Assembly (NCBI GenBank): GCA_018806985.1
Contig: JADANN010000458.1
Location: 3,894,774-3,958,773 of the forward strand
DNA: 64,000 bases
DNA from: Angiostrongylus vasorum
Lineage: Eukaryota; Nematoda; Chromadorea; Rhabditida; Metastrongylidae
Reading direction: 5' to 3'
Each line of letters starts with the position of its first letter. Position 1 is the stretch's first letter. The notes below the pieces were generated by a model. That model was not told where the DNA came from. It saw only the letters and a list, made by a program, of their open reading frames with translations, and did no database searches. Of this stretch, positions 12,801-49,144 are shown one piece after another. The translations under genes and the position numbers were made by a program.

Positions 12801-15800
12801 CGGGCTCTGAGACGGGAGTTGTGGAGCCTAACAGATCGGTATAGCACTTTTCTGCTATCAATTCCATACCATAGTGGGATGTAGTGACAGTTCCATCTTA
12901 AGGTTAACTTTTTTCATTTACTGCCTACTGCAATTTTCAAGACAGGGTATTATGAGAAATCAACCACAATGACGCTGAGATATTAGCAAAACTCTGGACG
13001 GCAGGTCTCTGCGGCGGGGATCAAACACGCTATTACTCTTTTCCAGGTGCTAACGCGTTCACCACCACACCATGCGGGTCCTTAGTTTCGTCTTCCTATC
13101 AGCTAGTTTTCTACCTACAAGTGCCATCAGCAATCACCTGCCAACGGGATTGATCTGGGGAGCCCAAATCGGCATTGAACCCAGTTAAGCTGAGGCTGCA
13201 GTCGAAATCACAATGTTAACTTTCCTATTTACTGCCTACTACAATTTTCACGAAAGTATATTACGCGAAATCTACCACAATGATGCTGAGATATACCTTC
13301 ATTGCTTGGTAGTGAAACCTTTTCCTCTAGTTCATCATGCTTGGTCGGTAGAGAAGTTCTCGATTCCACTGAGCATGGCCGCATGTTGACGCTCCTTTGT
13401 TACATCTTCCATTGTTGGCAGAATATTTTTTTCCTTTGTTGAAACCTTTTTAAGTTCCACTTTCCCCATAACGGCAGATGCGATTTCCGAAGGAATTTTA
13501 GGCAAGTCAGCGAGAGATGGTGGTACGTCAGTCATTTGCTCAAACTTGGGTAGTTAAGTTAAATAACTAAGGCAAACCAATTAACTGGATTTAATTACCT
13601 AAGCTTGAGCAAATGGCTGACGTGTCTCCATCTCTCGCTGACTTGCCTAAAATTCCTTCGGAAATCGCATCTGCCGTTATGGGGAAAGTGGAACTTAAAA
13701 AGGTTTCAACAAAGGAAAAAAATATTCTGCCAACAATGGAAGATGTAACAAAGGAGCGTCAACACGCGGCCATGCTCAGTGGAATCGAGAACTTCTCTAC
13801 CGATCAACTAAAACATTCTGAGCTAGAGGAAAAAGTTTCGCTACCAAGCAATGAAGATATAATTCAAGAGAAGCAATACATTGAGCTGACTCAAAAGATG
13901 TCGAGATATTTGAAAAACTCTAGACAGCAGGTATTTGCGGTAGGGGTCGAACACGCTGTCACCCTTTCCGAAGGCTAATGCGTTCACCACCACACCATGC
14001 GTATTCTTCGTTTCGCCCTTCTCTGTCTCATATTAGTTTGTCAGGGTGGATAGCGGATAATTATACTCGCAGAGATCCCAATGGCACTTCTTCAGACTGG
14101 ATCGTTTTTGAGCTGCTTCCCATAACTTTTTGTCTATACCGATGTAAATGCTCCCGCAACGATCATCCACCAATGGCATTTGTTATCGGCCGTATTAAAT
14201 ACTCTGCAGTAGAATCAAACTTCAGTTTCTTTCTCTTTTCAAGCAAATCCTTAGTGCTAATGGACATGGCGTCTGAACTTCTTGCTTGACGAAGTTGTAG
14301 TGCTCGCTCCGGTCCACCTTTATCTGCCAATCATATCAAGATAGGATCCCACTGGGAATATACTAGTGCACTACATCTTTCGTTTTTTCTTGAGCGATAA
14401 CAAGAGATTTTTCACGTAGCAAATCCCAATATCAAATTTCAATCAACCTTAGCATTGATCAATAATCCGCTGTTTTTTCTCCATAAACAAACACGAAGTT
14501 AGTATTATGGCATTTATCAGTACACAATAGCTGGCGTTTCGGCTGTTTCGTCCTCATCAGAGCCTGGAAAGGTTAAATTGACATGCAATCTACCAAGCGA
14601 AACACTTTCATAACCTCAGCAGATAGAATTCAGATTCCCTTTTGGATCTTGGAAGGCTCTGCTTGGGATGAACCCTCCATTGTACATCGCAAGCCAACAC
14701 CGAGGAACACCTCCCAGTCACAATGAGGTGGTAAACCTTTGAGAGGCGTTTTGAAGTTGACAACCGAAAGAGCAGCGTAGTACACAGCAAGCAAATACGA
14801 GCAGGTTTATCCAACAATAATAATTCATTGGACCTTGGACAATTCAAGTCGTTGAAACATTACTAAATTTGTGGAAGAATGTCTCAGAAGTTACAACACA
14901 GAAATGTGTAGAACTTAGAAAGCTAACGTACTTGTGGAGTAGCGCGCACAACATCAGAAATGATTATGTCATCATCCATTAGAGCAAACACCAGACTCAG
15001 ACGACCAAACACGTCGCGTCCGACAAAAGTGCGATTCAGGTCAGGCTAAACCACATGCAAATCATTTTAAAAAATAGCGCATATTTCCTAACGGCAACCA
15101 CATCCCTATCTCTGCAGTGGAAATTCTGATTCCCATAATTTACATTGAAGCCGTAGTATGCAAACATCTGCACTTGTGAACCTGACCGCCTTGAACATAA
15201 TTTACACAGTAAATTTCGAAAAAAAGCCATGGTGTGTGTGTATTTGATGCCCACCTTTAAAAAAAACAGCGATAAACAGCGCTATCTGATGTTAACTTTA
15301 AAAGCCTATTTCTAGTTCAATAGTGCAGTAGAACAGTCATTTATGTGATACCAAACCTGCGTATTCTCTCGTCAGCATTTGCTCACACTTAAAGAAATGG
15401 AGCCATCGCGCACTATGATATACGTCTCTTCTTTGTTAGTTCAGATATTCAGAAAATGTCCGCTTTTCTAAGTGTACTTAGCTGATCATTACTCTACATT
15501 ATAATGGTAACACTTATAAGCTCTCACACCACTGCTTGTTTTTTCACAGAGTTCAGTACTAAAGCATTCTACAAAGATGTTGTAAACTTAATAACGGCTT
15601 TTTTGATTTCTTAGCCCCAAAAGCTGTTAATAACTGAGAATTGGACAACTAAAGAATAATAAACATAAAAAATAGGTGAATACTCTCACCGTTTCTCTTT
15701 GAAGTCTATAACAACACAATACTGTTCTTATCCCTACCCTATGATATACTATGCTCCAAGGACCCGATCTTTCCAACAGTGCATGTGTTACTTCCATAGC

Positions 15801-15945
15801 ATCTGCCAAGTTCGACAGCTCACATGGTTCTTTCGCCACTTTTCCGGACAATATTAATAATCTGCTCGTACTCACTTCACCACGATCGGCATCAGCAGCG
15901 TAGAACGAAGTCGATGAGATATGGAAACTCCAGCTATCACTCATA
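3111..15945 (-). CDS. ASNSD1-like asparagine synthetase domain protein, partial (six exons)
   Basis: Exons on the minus strand: 15945-15738, 15045-14932, 9856-9683, 9614-9527, 7175-7045, 3257-3111. Phases agree at every junction. Exon 1 ends in RSGPWSIVYHR and exon 2 carries FVGRDVFGRLSL, both characteristic of the N-terminal glutaminase-like domain of ASNSD1. Exon 3 has WNEVPYAQVCCIDLKS. Exon 5 has the ATP-pyrophosphatase P-loop SGGVDS followed by IDLVNVAF, and exon 6 has DRPRAIAGLRYLR. The expected MCGIC-type first exon was not found upstream, and the last ~200 residues are absent, presumably beyond position 1. The first half of exon 1 aligns poorly and may be mis-started. The gene follows mon-2 on the same strand, about 610 bp after its stop codon. 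Family members resemble asparagine synthetase, but their role is not well established. Introns hold a mariner, RTE pieces and the thymosin retrocopies. Confidence 0.8.
3500..4772 (+). mobile_element. Decayed mariner transposon
   Basis: Terminal inverted repeats ggttgttcggaagtta (3500-3515) and its near complement (4757-4772, 14 of 16 matching) are bounded on each side by TA, the mariner target duplication. Between them are broken transposase segments: NDDELKCLMETN and a helix-turn-helix-like run VRDLTEDLDIS..LKPKKLDK (3740-4040), then a run resembling PDDSPTD (4497-4520) that fits the last catalytic aspartate region, and YAAGINKLTFRWQK (4631-4670) near the C-terminus. Frameshifts, stops and a (TA)n insertion show that it is dead. 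It lies in the last visible intron of the ASNSD1-like gene. Confidence 0.85.
3816..3905. repeat. (TA)n microsatellite inside the mariner transposase
   Basis: About 90 bp of TA repeats with a few interruptions (tacgtgtatatatgcat). It splits the mariner helix-turn-helix region between METNEQT and TVRDLTED, so it expanded after the transposon inserted. Confidence 0.95.
4790..7040. other. Intron sequence with no recognised feature
   Basis: Part of the ASNSD1-like intron between exons 7175-7045 and 3257-3111. Short open frames at 4784-5071, 5485-5790 and 5849-6052 have no recognisable family, no conserved motif and no consistent splice context. Confidence 0.5.
7900..8290 (-). repeat. tRNA-like interspersed repeat (family F)
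   Basis: Read on the minus strand, 8260-8160 contains ggtagcgcagtggttagtga (A-box-like) and gttcgacccc (B-box-like) at tRNA-like spacing. The body, with ttttcgaatatttcgc and gtagaatgct, recurs at 54110-54370 and less clearly at 53490-53860. It is likely a tRNA-derived short element; its ends are not precisely defined. Confidence 0.55.
8300..9520. other. Intron sequence, A-rich, no recognised feature
   Basis: Intron between ASNSD1-like exons 9614-9527 and 7175-7045. An A-rich stretch (8930-9020) and a short aaat tetramer run (9445-9462) are the only visible structure. Confidence 0.5.
10480..10610 (+). mobile_element. Penelope-like element 3' end fragment with hammerhead-like core
   Basis: The segment cagctgttct..ggaaggcacgta followed by ctgaagaaggcgatactgcc and gaaacgtcagct matches the same block near the end of the Penelope-like element at 41690-41880. 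The core has the layout CTGA-A-GA, a GGC/GCC stem, GAAA and CGTC, i.e. a hammerhead ribozyme core with one changed base in the first box (CTGAAGA instead of CTGATGA). Confidence 0.55.
10640..12870 (-). mobile_element. RTE-type non-LTR retrotransposon remnants (two pieces)
   Basis: On the minus strand 12870-12600 reads as the linker between endonuclease and reverse transcriptase. The region 12590-11800 is a badly decayed reverse transcriptase. At 11752-11352 comes the C-terminal region with KRPLGRRPKRWEDV, a typical RTE ending. A second piece at 11274-10640 is endonuclease (VIRDFNAKTGPR, then YTGSDHRLLRAKFYFSR), so it belongs to another copy, placed after the end of the first. Stops and frameshifts occur throughout. 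It lies in the ASNSD1-like intron between exons 15045-14932 and 9856-9683, in the same orientation as the host gene. Confidence 0.8.
12898..13212 (-). repeat. Interspersed repeat family D, full-length copy
   Basis: A ~310 bp repeat. On the minus strand it contains catggtgtggtggtgaacgc and a B-box-like gtttgatcccc, then a tail through tatctcagcgtcattgtggtt and ending agtaggcagtaaatg. The tRNA-like part is internal rather than at the 5' end, which is unusual for a SINE. Other copies lie near 13218 (interrupted), 21885, 30890, 38160, 45000 and 54845. Confidence 0.65.
13298..13560 (-). pseudogene. Beta-thymosin retrocopy, left arm, with SL1-like leader
   Basis: Minus-strand frame 13535-13335 starts at an ATG preceded by CAA and then by an SL1-like leader (13560-13539; 18 of 22 positions match SL1, the 16 leader-proximal bases tacccaagtttgag region being intact). 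The protein has the beta-thymosin actin-binding pattern LKKVSTKEKNILPT..DVTKERQ. After FSTDQ a 4-bp deletion shifts the frame compared with the right arm, and similarity stops where the host repeat begins. No introns are present. It is an inverted partner of 13587-13902 and the two arms are nearly identical. Confidence 0.8.
13587..13902 (+). pseudogene. Beta-thymosin retrocopy, right arm, with SL1-like leader
   Basis: An SL1-like leader at 13587-13609 (one inserted base and two substitutions against the 22-nt nematode SL1) is followed by CAA and the ATG at 13613. The frame encodes two beta-thymosin repeats: residues ~28-52 (LKKVSTKEKNILPT) and ~66-90 (LKHSELEEKVSLPS..IIQEKQ). Nematode tetrathymosin proteins have more repeats, so the copy is cut short; after ELTQKM the frame runs into the flanking family D repeat and stops at 13978. 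The lack of introns together with a leader joined to the UTR indicates reverse transcription of a trans-spliced mRNA. Whether it is transcribed today cannot be told. Confidence 0.82.
14080..14390 (-). mobile_element. RTE linker-region fragment
   Basis: Parallel to 49900-50250: both contain acttcttcagact, gttttt gagctg/gaactg, an atcatc..cca/aga block and tccttagt. In the second copy this encodes the region after an RTE endonuclease. It is a decayed fragment. Confidence 0.55.
14515..14575 (-). mobile_element. Hammerhead-like Penelope-element terminus
   Basis: The minus strand reads ggctctgatgagg, a short loop, then gccgaaacgccagc. This keeps the CTGATGA and GAAA boxes of a hammerhead core in the same arrangement as at 10524, 41838 and 22848. 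Confidence 0.5.
14630..14765 (+). repeat. Family B repeat, right-end fragment
   Basis: It matches only the last ~130 bp of the family (gatgaaccctccattgtacatcgca ... aacacctcccag ... gaggtggtaaacc). Confidence 0.7.
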
Positions 15946-16555
15946 CTACGAAAAAGGTAAAGTATGTGGAATTTGTCCAAGAAGGAAACCCAGAACTTTC
16001 GGAACTCCTATATGAGAAAATATGGCCTATTAGAATAAGAATTTAACTTTTTTATTCACGATATAGAAGTTGGAGAAACAACGGTACGGAATATACGAAT
16101 TTCTAAGGCGATAGTATTAATAACAAGTATGAGTCGTTCCAAAATTAACCACTCGTAATACTGTGATGAAAACAATAAGGGAAATACAGATAAAAACCGC
16201 CTCCACAGTACTCTTCTAATGCCTTAATAATATGCACGAAACGGCTTACCGGTGTAAACAAATAAATGAATACTTAGAGTGTGATATTCACCTCTACCAG
16301 TTACATCAAGCCTGACTTAGAAAGTACTATTCCTGACTATAGCATGCAATCCTAACAAAAAGCAAGTTATAATCAAAATTTACAGTACCTGTTCACAACA
16401 AAAAACACTGATTATTCAACAAGTAAACGAGTATATTACAAATTCCAACTCACCACCCATTAGAATAAAAACGCCTGTTTTACGCATTTAAGTTTTTAGC
16501 AAACGAGATAGTCATCAAACAATGCGACATCTATGAGAAACACTGAAGACGAATA

Positions 16556-42932
<26,377 letters not shown>

Positions 42933-42933
<1 letters not shown>

Positions 42934-42977
42934 CACGACATAAGGAAGCCCATAAAAATGCAATGACAGTTACAACC
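42933..42977 (-). promoter_or_regulatory. mon-2 5' UTR with likely SL acceptor and 6-codon uORF
   Basis: catttccag ending at 42977 looks like a trans-splice acceptor. Downstream an ATG at 42953-42951 opens a 6-codon frame whose TGA (42935-42933) overlaps the main ATG (42933-42931) in the form TGATG. Such an overlap could allow termination-reinitiation; that function is inferred. Confidence 0.5.
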
Positions 42978-43371
42978 TGGAAATGACCAGCGTTTTAAAC
43001 AACCGAAAAAATTTAACGACGAGAAACATACGGCACCATAACCACTGCCTCCTAAACAAACTACTGAAAAGATAAATCTTCATCACTATTTACATTACAA
43101 AAACCGTTATGGTTAAAAAATGAGATCATACCAAAAGCCAAAATATGACGAAGTAGAAACTACTAGTTCGAAAATCTGGGTGAGAAAATATCGACTAGCG
43201 AATATATTCAAAGAACCGAATAGATATCAACACGTTCAACACAGGAAAAACAACCCCAACGCAACAACAAGTTTTTGCGACATTCTGGAGATACTGACCA
43301 TGCCTAGAACGCAAATGTCAAGAAAATCACCATATCGAATTTGTGTTCGGGACGTTCCCAATATAAAAAAT

Positions 43372-43953
43372 TTACATATTTTCCACAACAATTTGAGCTG
43401 GCTTTGACGCAAGTAAACCTATCATGTTCTCAGGGAGCCAGTGGTAAAAGTGCGCAGTTATTCGTTGCGCTCCTTGAATGCATGCCGAAAAAGCATTATA
43501 TATAGCTTCTAAAGTACTTGAAGGGTAATGATGGACTAGAAGGGCAATAGCACATACAGCTAAACAAGTAAGAGTTTGTAGCAATGCCCACACTGGACTT
43601 TCTTTCTTCGGGAAAACTGAGACCTCATGCCAAGCAGGAAGGAGCTCTCTATCTGCTGATTCTAATTGTGGAGAATACGGATAACAATAACCACTCATCG
43701 AAAATCGATATGCAAAATCTCCTTTCCAAGTGCACTGCAACAGCTGAAGAGCACCTTCAATTCGCTTCCAATGTTGGATGTGGAAAAACGCATAAGCAAT
43801 AGCTTCTGAATCTCCACGTTTAAGATAATGTTCAGGTGGAAGAATCATTGGACGCATCTCTGATATAGAAAGCATAAAAGATTTGAAGAACATAAAAAAA
43901 GTAATGGAGCTCAATTAGCAAAACAGTATATGTACATGTATATATGCATGCGC

Positions 43954-44045
<92 letters not shown>

Positions 44046-44325
44046 GAAGGACAAAGGATAAAGCTCTCGGCGTTGATCAATCCCTGAGGGATGCGCCATG
44101 TGTTCAACATCATTAAGCATCGTTTGGAAGTGACTGAATGCATATCTGGCCTTTGCAACGACCCGCGGTGGCCTACCGATGTATCGAGCCAGTGATGCTA
44201 TCCTTCCAAACAAGTCTGATAACACTTTACCAAACTCGGAGAGATGGAAGGCTTTGTGGACCAGAGAGGCGGGAATAAATCCATTGTGTATTGCAAGATG
44301 CCTCCGCCCACTGCTCCACATGAGC

Positions 44326-44411
<86 letters not shown>

Positions 44412-47400
44412 CCTAACATGAAGTATAAGATAGTTTGTGAATATATAACTATAAATTCAAAGGAAGAAAGCACATAAAGCTAAGCACCTAGTAGGTAGAG
44501 AGGCACATGGGGATTGAATTCAATGGCTCTCGTAATAGCCTCAATAGCGGTTGCTTCTGCAGATGACAGGCCCCGTCTCGTGGACACGTCAGCAACAAAT
44601 CTTGTAGAAGAGGTGGATATAGAAAAAAATGGCAAAAAAAGTCGGAGAAAATCAATGAAGTATATAACAGATACTTGTCAGCGACAGCTCTCGCTTTTAA
44701 CAGTGCCGAAGTGTAGCTCAATACTGCTGACCGTGGTTCTCGCAAATCAAAACCATCGTATCGGACTAAAAGAGCTTGAACATCAGCATATGCTTGCATC
44801 TCTAAACAAGCTTCTATAAGATTTTCCTGCACACCTAATATGTTGCTCATAGATCCATCTCGAATTATCTGAAAATGAACTATAACAGCGATTTTTTGCC
44901 ACATTAGCTTTCCACATTACATTTATTTTGTCCTTTACACTCAGCATATGAGGATGCTCGATTAGTGAAAAAAGGTAGTAAATCCCGTGAATGAGGATTT
45001 GTGCTCCCCAGATTAATCCCGCTGATGGGCGATTTCTGATGAAAGCGTTAAAAAAAGAAAACTAGACGAGAGAAACGCAAAGCAAAGGGCTCAGTGGTGC
45101 AGTGTGCAATACGTGAGCCCACGGAAGGGTAATCGTGGATCGATCTGGCCCAGGGTCCAAGTTTTGCGAATATCTCAGCATCGTTGTGATTGTATTTCAC
45201 ATCAGAGCCTGCCGTGAAAGATTATAGTAGGCAGCAAATAAAAGGTTAACAAAGACTGTAAAGTTCACAGGGACTCCTCCGCGAAACAACATACATCTTT
45301 AAACGTTTTTATAGCCTCACGCAATCGTCCTTGTTTCCTGGCGCACATGGCAAGTCGGCGCCGTATGTATATTTGCATGTGGAAATCACGTCGTCGTCCT
45401 TGACGATATATATCGCTAGAACGTTCATGTGAACCCAACTGATTCGACTGCGTCTGGCCTACGTTACTGTCTACGGCCTTCAGAGCACGTCTAAATAAGA
45501 ATTTCACAATTGAAAATCTTCCATTTCTCATAATGAATCCAAAGGCAACATGCAAGATAAAACAACATATCCAATGACCTAGTAACACCAGACAATTCAT
45601 GGTAATATATCTCCGAATCCTCCAGATTAAGTATGCGCAAAACTTCGGAACATAACAATTGGTAGTACGCGGCACAACCTGCAGATTACTTACTTGGATA
45701 GTTGGATGGCCCGTCTTCACTGGTTATGCGGGCCCCAGAATAATCTCTATCCTTCGGAGATTTGCTGGCTTAGCCACTGCGGTTCTCTGCGAGTCCCGAA
45801 GTACAACCTAGCGAAAGTCTGCTCAAGATCATCACCACCACAGGCAGTCGCCGCCCTTGTGGATCAGAGGGAGATTTTTCACCACGCAACCACTTGGTAC
45901 CAAGACGGTGGTGGACTCTGGTATTGGTTCACTCTTAGCTGAACACCCCGATGAAAATGTCGGACCCCTTCTCAGCCTGGGAGAAAGAGAAGGGACCCTG
46001 CTGGGGGGATGAATCCCTCCACTGTGCATCGTAGTCCGATGCACACAAACACCTCCCAGCCATGATGCGGTAAACCGTTGGGATGTGGCTCCGGTTTAAA
46101 TGTAAAAAAGAACACAACAGTAACCTTAACATCCCTTCCGCCTCAACTATAGTTTCGCATTGCTCCTCTGCCAGTAAAATAAGTGCTGGAGCACAGTTCG
46201 GATTTATATGCAGTGCCTCACGAGCAGCGTTGATTCGCGAAGTACTATCTCGTTCCCGCCAAGCGACTTGCATTACTAAATAAGGTAAATATGGGTGTGA
46301 AGCCTTTTCAGAAAGTGTTGAAAAGGCAAATATACGCTTTTGCTTCCTCTTTCTTACACTTGTTAATTACATCCACGAAATGTACTTTATGTAAAGGATT
46401 AAGAAAATGTGAAAAGAAAGGACAACCAAAAAAGAGCAAAGGCAAAAGAAAAGGTAAAAACGAAGTCAGTGAAAAAGGTATAACTGTAGGAAAAAGAAGA
46501 AAGAGGATACTGGTGTCCTGTAGAAAAAAAAGAGAAAAACAAGCGCAAAGAAAAAATATTGAAGAAAATATACAGACAAAGAAACGGTTAGAACAATAAC
46601 CAGTCGCAGTGAATTCTTCCCTAAGTGCCTGTAAATGGCAAAGACCTTTTTCTTCCGCTTTTGAATTACTTGTATGAGACATATAACTGATATGCTTTAT
46701 ATCTCTATGTCATTGAAAGTGCTAAGAACTCTAAAGTTGTGGGCAGCAAAAAACAGTTTCAAAAAGAGAAATTCCATCACCCATTCGATGATGAATCAAC
46801 AAAAAGCAGAAATGGAATACTACTAAAGTATGTTGGCAGGTTGGTGAAATAGAATACTTCGCAAGTGATTGAGGAAGGGAAAATTTTGGGTTTAGATCAC
46901 AACAAACACGAAAGTCAGCTCAGCTGTACTACCCAATGGTCAATAAGTGAAGAACTCACTGTCATAATCAGGCTTCCCAACATCTTCATCGCATGTGAAG
47001 AAGCTTTGGTGATCTTGCGCCGACAGATTCATATCATAATAAGTTAATGGATCAAGGTCCATAACTGTTTTTACACGGTTGTACTCAGCACCTCGAAACA
47101 AAGCCATCGGGTTTCGCCAAACTTTGCACTCTGGAATGGACATATAGAGAAAAATACTGGTGGAATTCTAGAGAACATTCGTGATGCGAACTTATACCAA
47201 GACTTGTAGAACACAAAAATACAATGTTATGCTTGGCTTGTTGTAAACTGCACACAAATAAGTGTAATGTATAGATATGTAAAGGATAAAAGCTCTCGGC
47301 GTAGACCAATCCCCTGAGGAATGCGCCATGCATTCGATTTCATTAAGTATCGGTGGAGGTGATTGAATGCATATCGGGCCTTCACAATGACTCGCCGTGC

Positions 47401-47629
47401 CTACCGATGTATCGAGCCAGTGCTGCTATCCTCCCAGACCAGTTTGGTACCAATTTGCCAATGCCGGAGGGATGGAAGGCTTGGTGAGCCATGGGAGCGG
47501 GGATGAATTCCACGTGTGTGACGCAGTGGCGCCTCCAACCAAGGCGCCACAAGCACCCTTATATAAACATATAAATACATTTATGTGTATGTTCACGCAG
47601 ATGTGTATACACATATATTCACAATATGT

Positions 47630-47664
<35 letters not shown>

Positions 47665-48928
47665 TGTATATGCGTTCGTTTTACAATTACGCATGTACTT
47701 ACCTGCGCACTATAAATCCACATATATTTATATGGTATATATCACGTATACTTGTGGATATATATGTAGACATCTGCGTATGGCTTCGATATGTACGTTA
47801 TATATCTATGTAACCTTTCTTATGAGTTGTTTTAAGCATCAGATTAAAACAATATTCAAAAACTCAAAATTCCAAAAACTAAAAATCTCATCACCATTCA
47901 TTGCAATCATCATTTCATTTTCACCACTCACCATTTTCATTTTGTATGAAGGGGGAGGTGCCCTGCAATACACTTGGGATCGATCCCCGTGCCCAAGGCT
48001 CACTAAGCCTTCCATTCCTTCTAGATCGGCTAATAAGTACCAGAGTTGTCTGTGAGGACAACACCACTGACTCGATACATCGGTAGGCCAGGCCACCACG
48101 AGTGATTGTAAAGGCCAGATATGCATTCAATCACCTCCAACGATGCTTAGTGAGGTCGAATGTATGGCATATCCCTCAGAGATAGATCGACGCCGAGAGC
48201 CTTATTCTTCACTTTTTATCATTTTAATTTTCATACGATTAAAGCTGACCAATACGAGCAACAGATCGACCAAAACGGTCCTGTAAATATGATTGTAGTG
48301 CCGTTAGTAAATTAAAAAACAAATTAATGGACCATGTCATTGGAATTCGCCAGATTCTTGCGTCTTCTGTTGCACATGTACTGCTACCTACCTGGTACGG
48401 CCTTTTGATTTTCCAACGCATCTTCATTGTCGCTTCCATCTTCGCTGACAGAATCAACAGCATTACTGAAACAATCGATTGGAAAGTACATATTAGCAGG
48501 TCGGAAGATCAATATGAAAAGAAACGAACTTACTTCTTGAAGTACCACCACTCGAAGATCAGTATAATCCCCGAAACCAGACTGGAAGTACCAGTAAGAG
48601 CCACATAGAACTTGGGTGTCAAATTATTGAAATAGGAAGAAGCTAAAAACAACTCAAGAAAAGCAAAGGAAGCAGTTATGAAGTACAGGAGAATAATCTG
48701 TATCCAAAAAACACCAAAGACTAATGAAAATGTAAATATGAAATAATAAAAATCAATAATACCGAAAAACTCACAAGTCTCAAGTGAAAACCAACCATTT
48801 TCTATCGACTCAGTAATTTTTAACGGACCACGGAGAATGTATATAAGCAAAACAACAAGAAGAAACCACAATGCCCACAGATACGTCCACGACCACGTCA
48901 GCCAGCTTTTCACCCTGGCCAAAACCAT
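43372..48928 (-). CDS. ST7 family protein, 9 exons
   Basis: Homologue of mammalian ST7 (suppressor of tumorigenicity 7), a multi-pass membrane protein with a TPR-like middle. Exons (minus): 48928-48775, 48642-48534, 48465-48392, 47130-46960, 46275-46125, 45490-45295, 44868-44675, 44600-44488, 43859-43372, giving 1650 nt and 549 residues (human ~585). Diagnostic segments are [11 protein letters not shown] with YILRGPLKI (membrane segment 1, ~11-31), [24 protein letters not shown] (segment 2, ~59-83), [93 protein letters not shown] and a final hydrophobic segment (~477-498). All splice phases agree. A gcag acceptor six bases before the ATG may be a trans-splice site. The biochemical role of the family is unsettled. 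It is the most upstream of three same-strand genes. Confidence 0.93.
43958..44044. repeat. (TA)n microsatellite
   Basis: About 87 bp of TA next to the tail end of a SINE A copy (44058). It lies in the last intron of st7. Confidence 0.97.
44058..44328 (-). repeat. SINE family A copy sandwiched between two (TA)n arrays
   Basis: A full-length copy, tail at 44060 (aagctctcggcgttgatc) and head at 44320 (minus strand catgtggagcagtggg). TA arrays lie against both ends, which suggests insertion into a pre-existing TA array. It lies in the last intron of st7. Confidence 0.85.
44329..44406. repeat. (TA)n microsatellite
   Basis: Pure TA over ~78 bp, starting directly at the head of the SINE A copy. 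Confidence 0.97.
45000..45252 (+). repeat. Family D repeat copy
   Basis: It contains ctcagtggtgcagtgtgcaa, aagggtaatcgtggatcgat, then gcgaatatctcagcatcgtt and the end agtaggcagcaaataaaagg. It ends about 40 bp downstream of st7 exon 45490-45295. Confidence 0.65.
45688..46085 (+). repeat. Family B repeat copy
   Basis: A complete copy with a small local duplication (gggagaaagagaaggg) inside. It fills most of the st7 intron between 46125 and 45490, ending ~40 bp from an exon. Confidence 0.8.
47288..47566 (-). repeat. SINE family A copy
   Basis: A full-length copy, tail agctctcggcgtagaccaat at 47292, head near 47555. It is followed by TA-rich sequence (47566-47760), including (TA)n at 47634-47662. 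Confidence 0.8.
47634..47662. repeat. (TA)n microsatellite
   Basis: A short pure TA tract within a longer TA-rich region of the st7 intron between exons 48465-48392 and 47130-46960. Confidence 0.9.
47950..48215 (+). repeat. SINE family A copy
   Basis: The plus-strand head (gtgccctgcaatacacttgg, gatcgatcccc) runs to the tail gacgccgagagccttattc. Together with the copy at 47288-47566 it forms an inverted pair ~390 bp apart in the same st7 intron. Confidence 0.75.
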
Positions 48929-49144
48929 CGGAACCTGCCATCAAGTTGCTTAGGACATTCTCAAGCATTAGCACAGTTCAGGACAAGATGAAAAGACCAA
49001 GGCAATAATTTAGGAACAGATAAATAAATCAGAACAATGTCTTCGGTAGCCCTCTGCTCATTGCCCTTGTCGAAGAGAATTGCGCTGGAGCGCGCTTATT
49101 GTGGCACTATCCCGTTGCAAAACAATGACTTGCCTTATCATCTT

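Larger units (their letters stand above)
13218..14040 (-). repeat. Family D repeat interrupted by the thymosin inverted retrocopy
   Basis: The left part (13218-13294, ending atgctgagatat) and the right part (from 13903, gagatatttgaaaaactc, through gggtcgaacacgctgtc to accaccacaccatgcg) join into one continuous family D copy when 13295-13909 is removed. The 7-bp gagatat occurs at both edges (13288-13294 and 13903-13909), as a target-site duplication would. Confidence 0.75.

Noticed and set aside
15950..16012. VCGICPRRK on the plus strand, resembling the MCGIC start of class II glutaminases
   Set aside because: It is on the strand opposite to the ASNSD1-like exons, has no ATG at the right place and cannot splice to them; a coincidence.
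43120..43407. 95-codon plus-strand frame overlapping the st7 stop
   Set aside because: It lies antisense to the st7 3' end and the gap to mon-2, with no recognisable motif.
46291..46599. Lysine-rich 102-codon frame on the plus strand
   Set aside because: It lies in an st7 intron in a purine-rich tract; the lysine and arginine content follows from base composition, with no domain.
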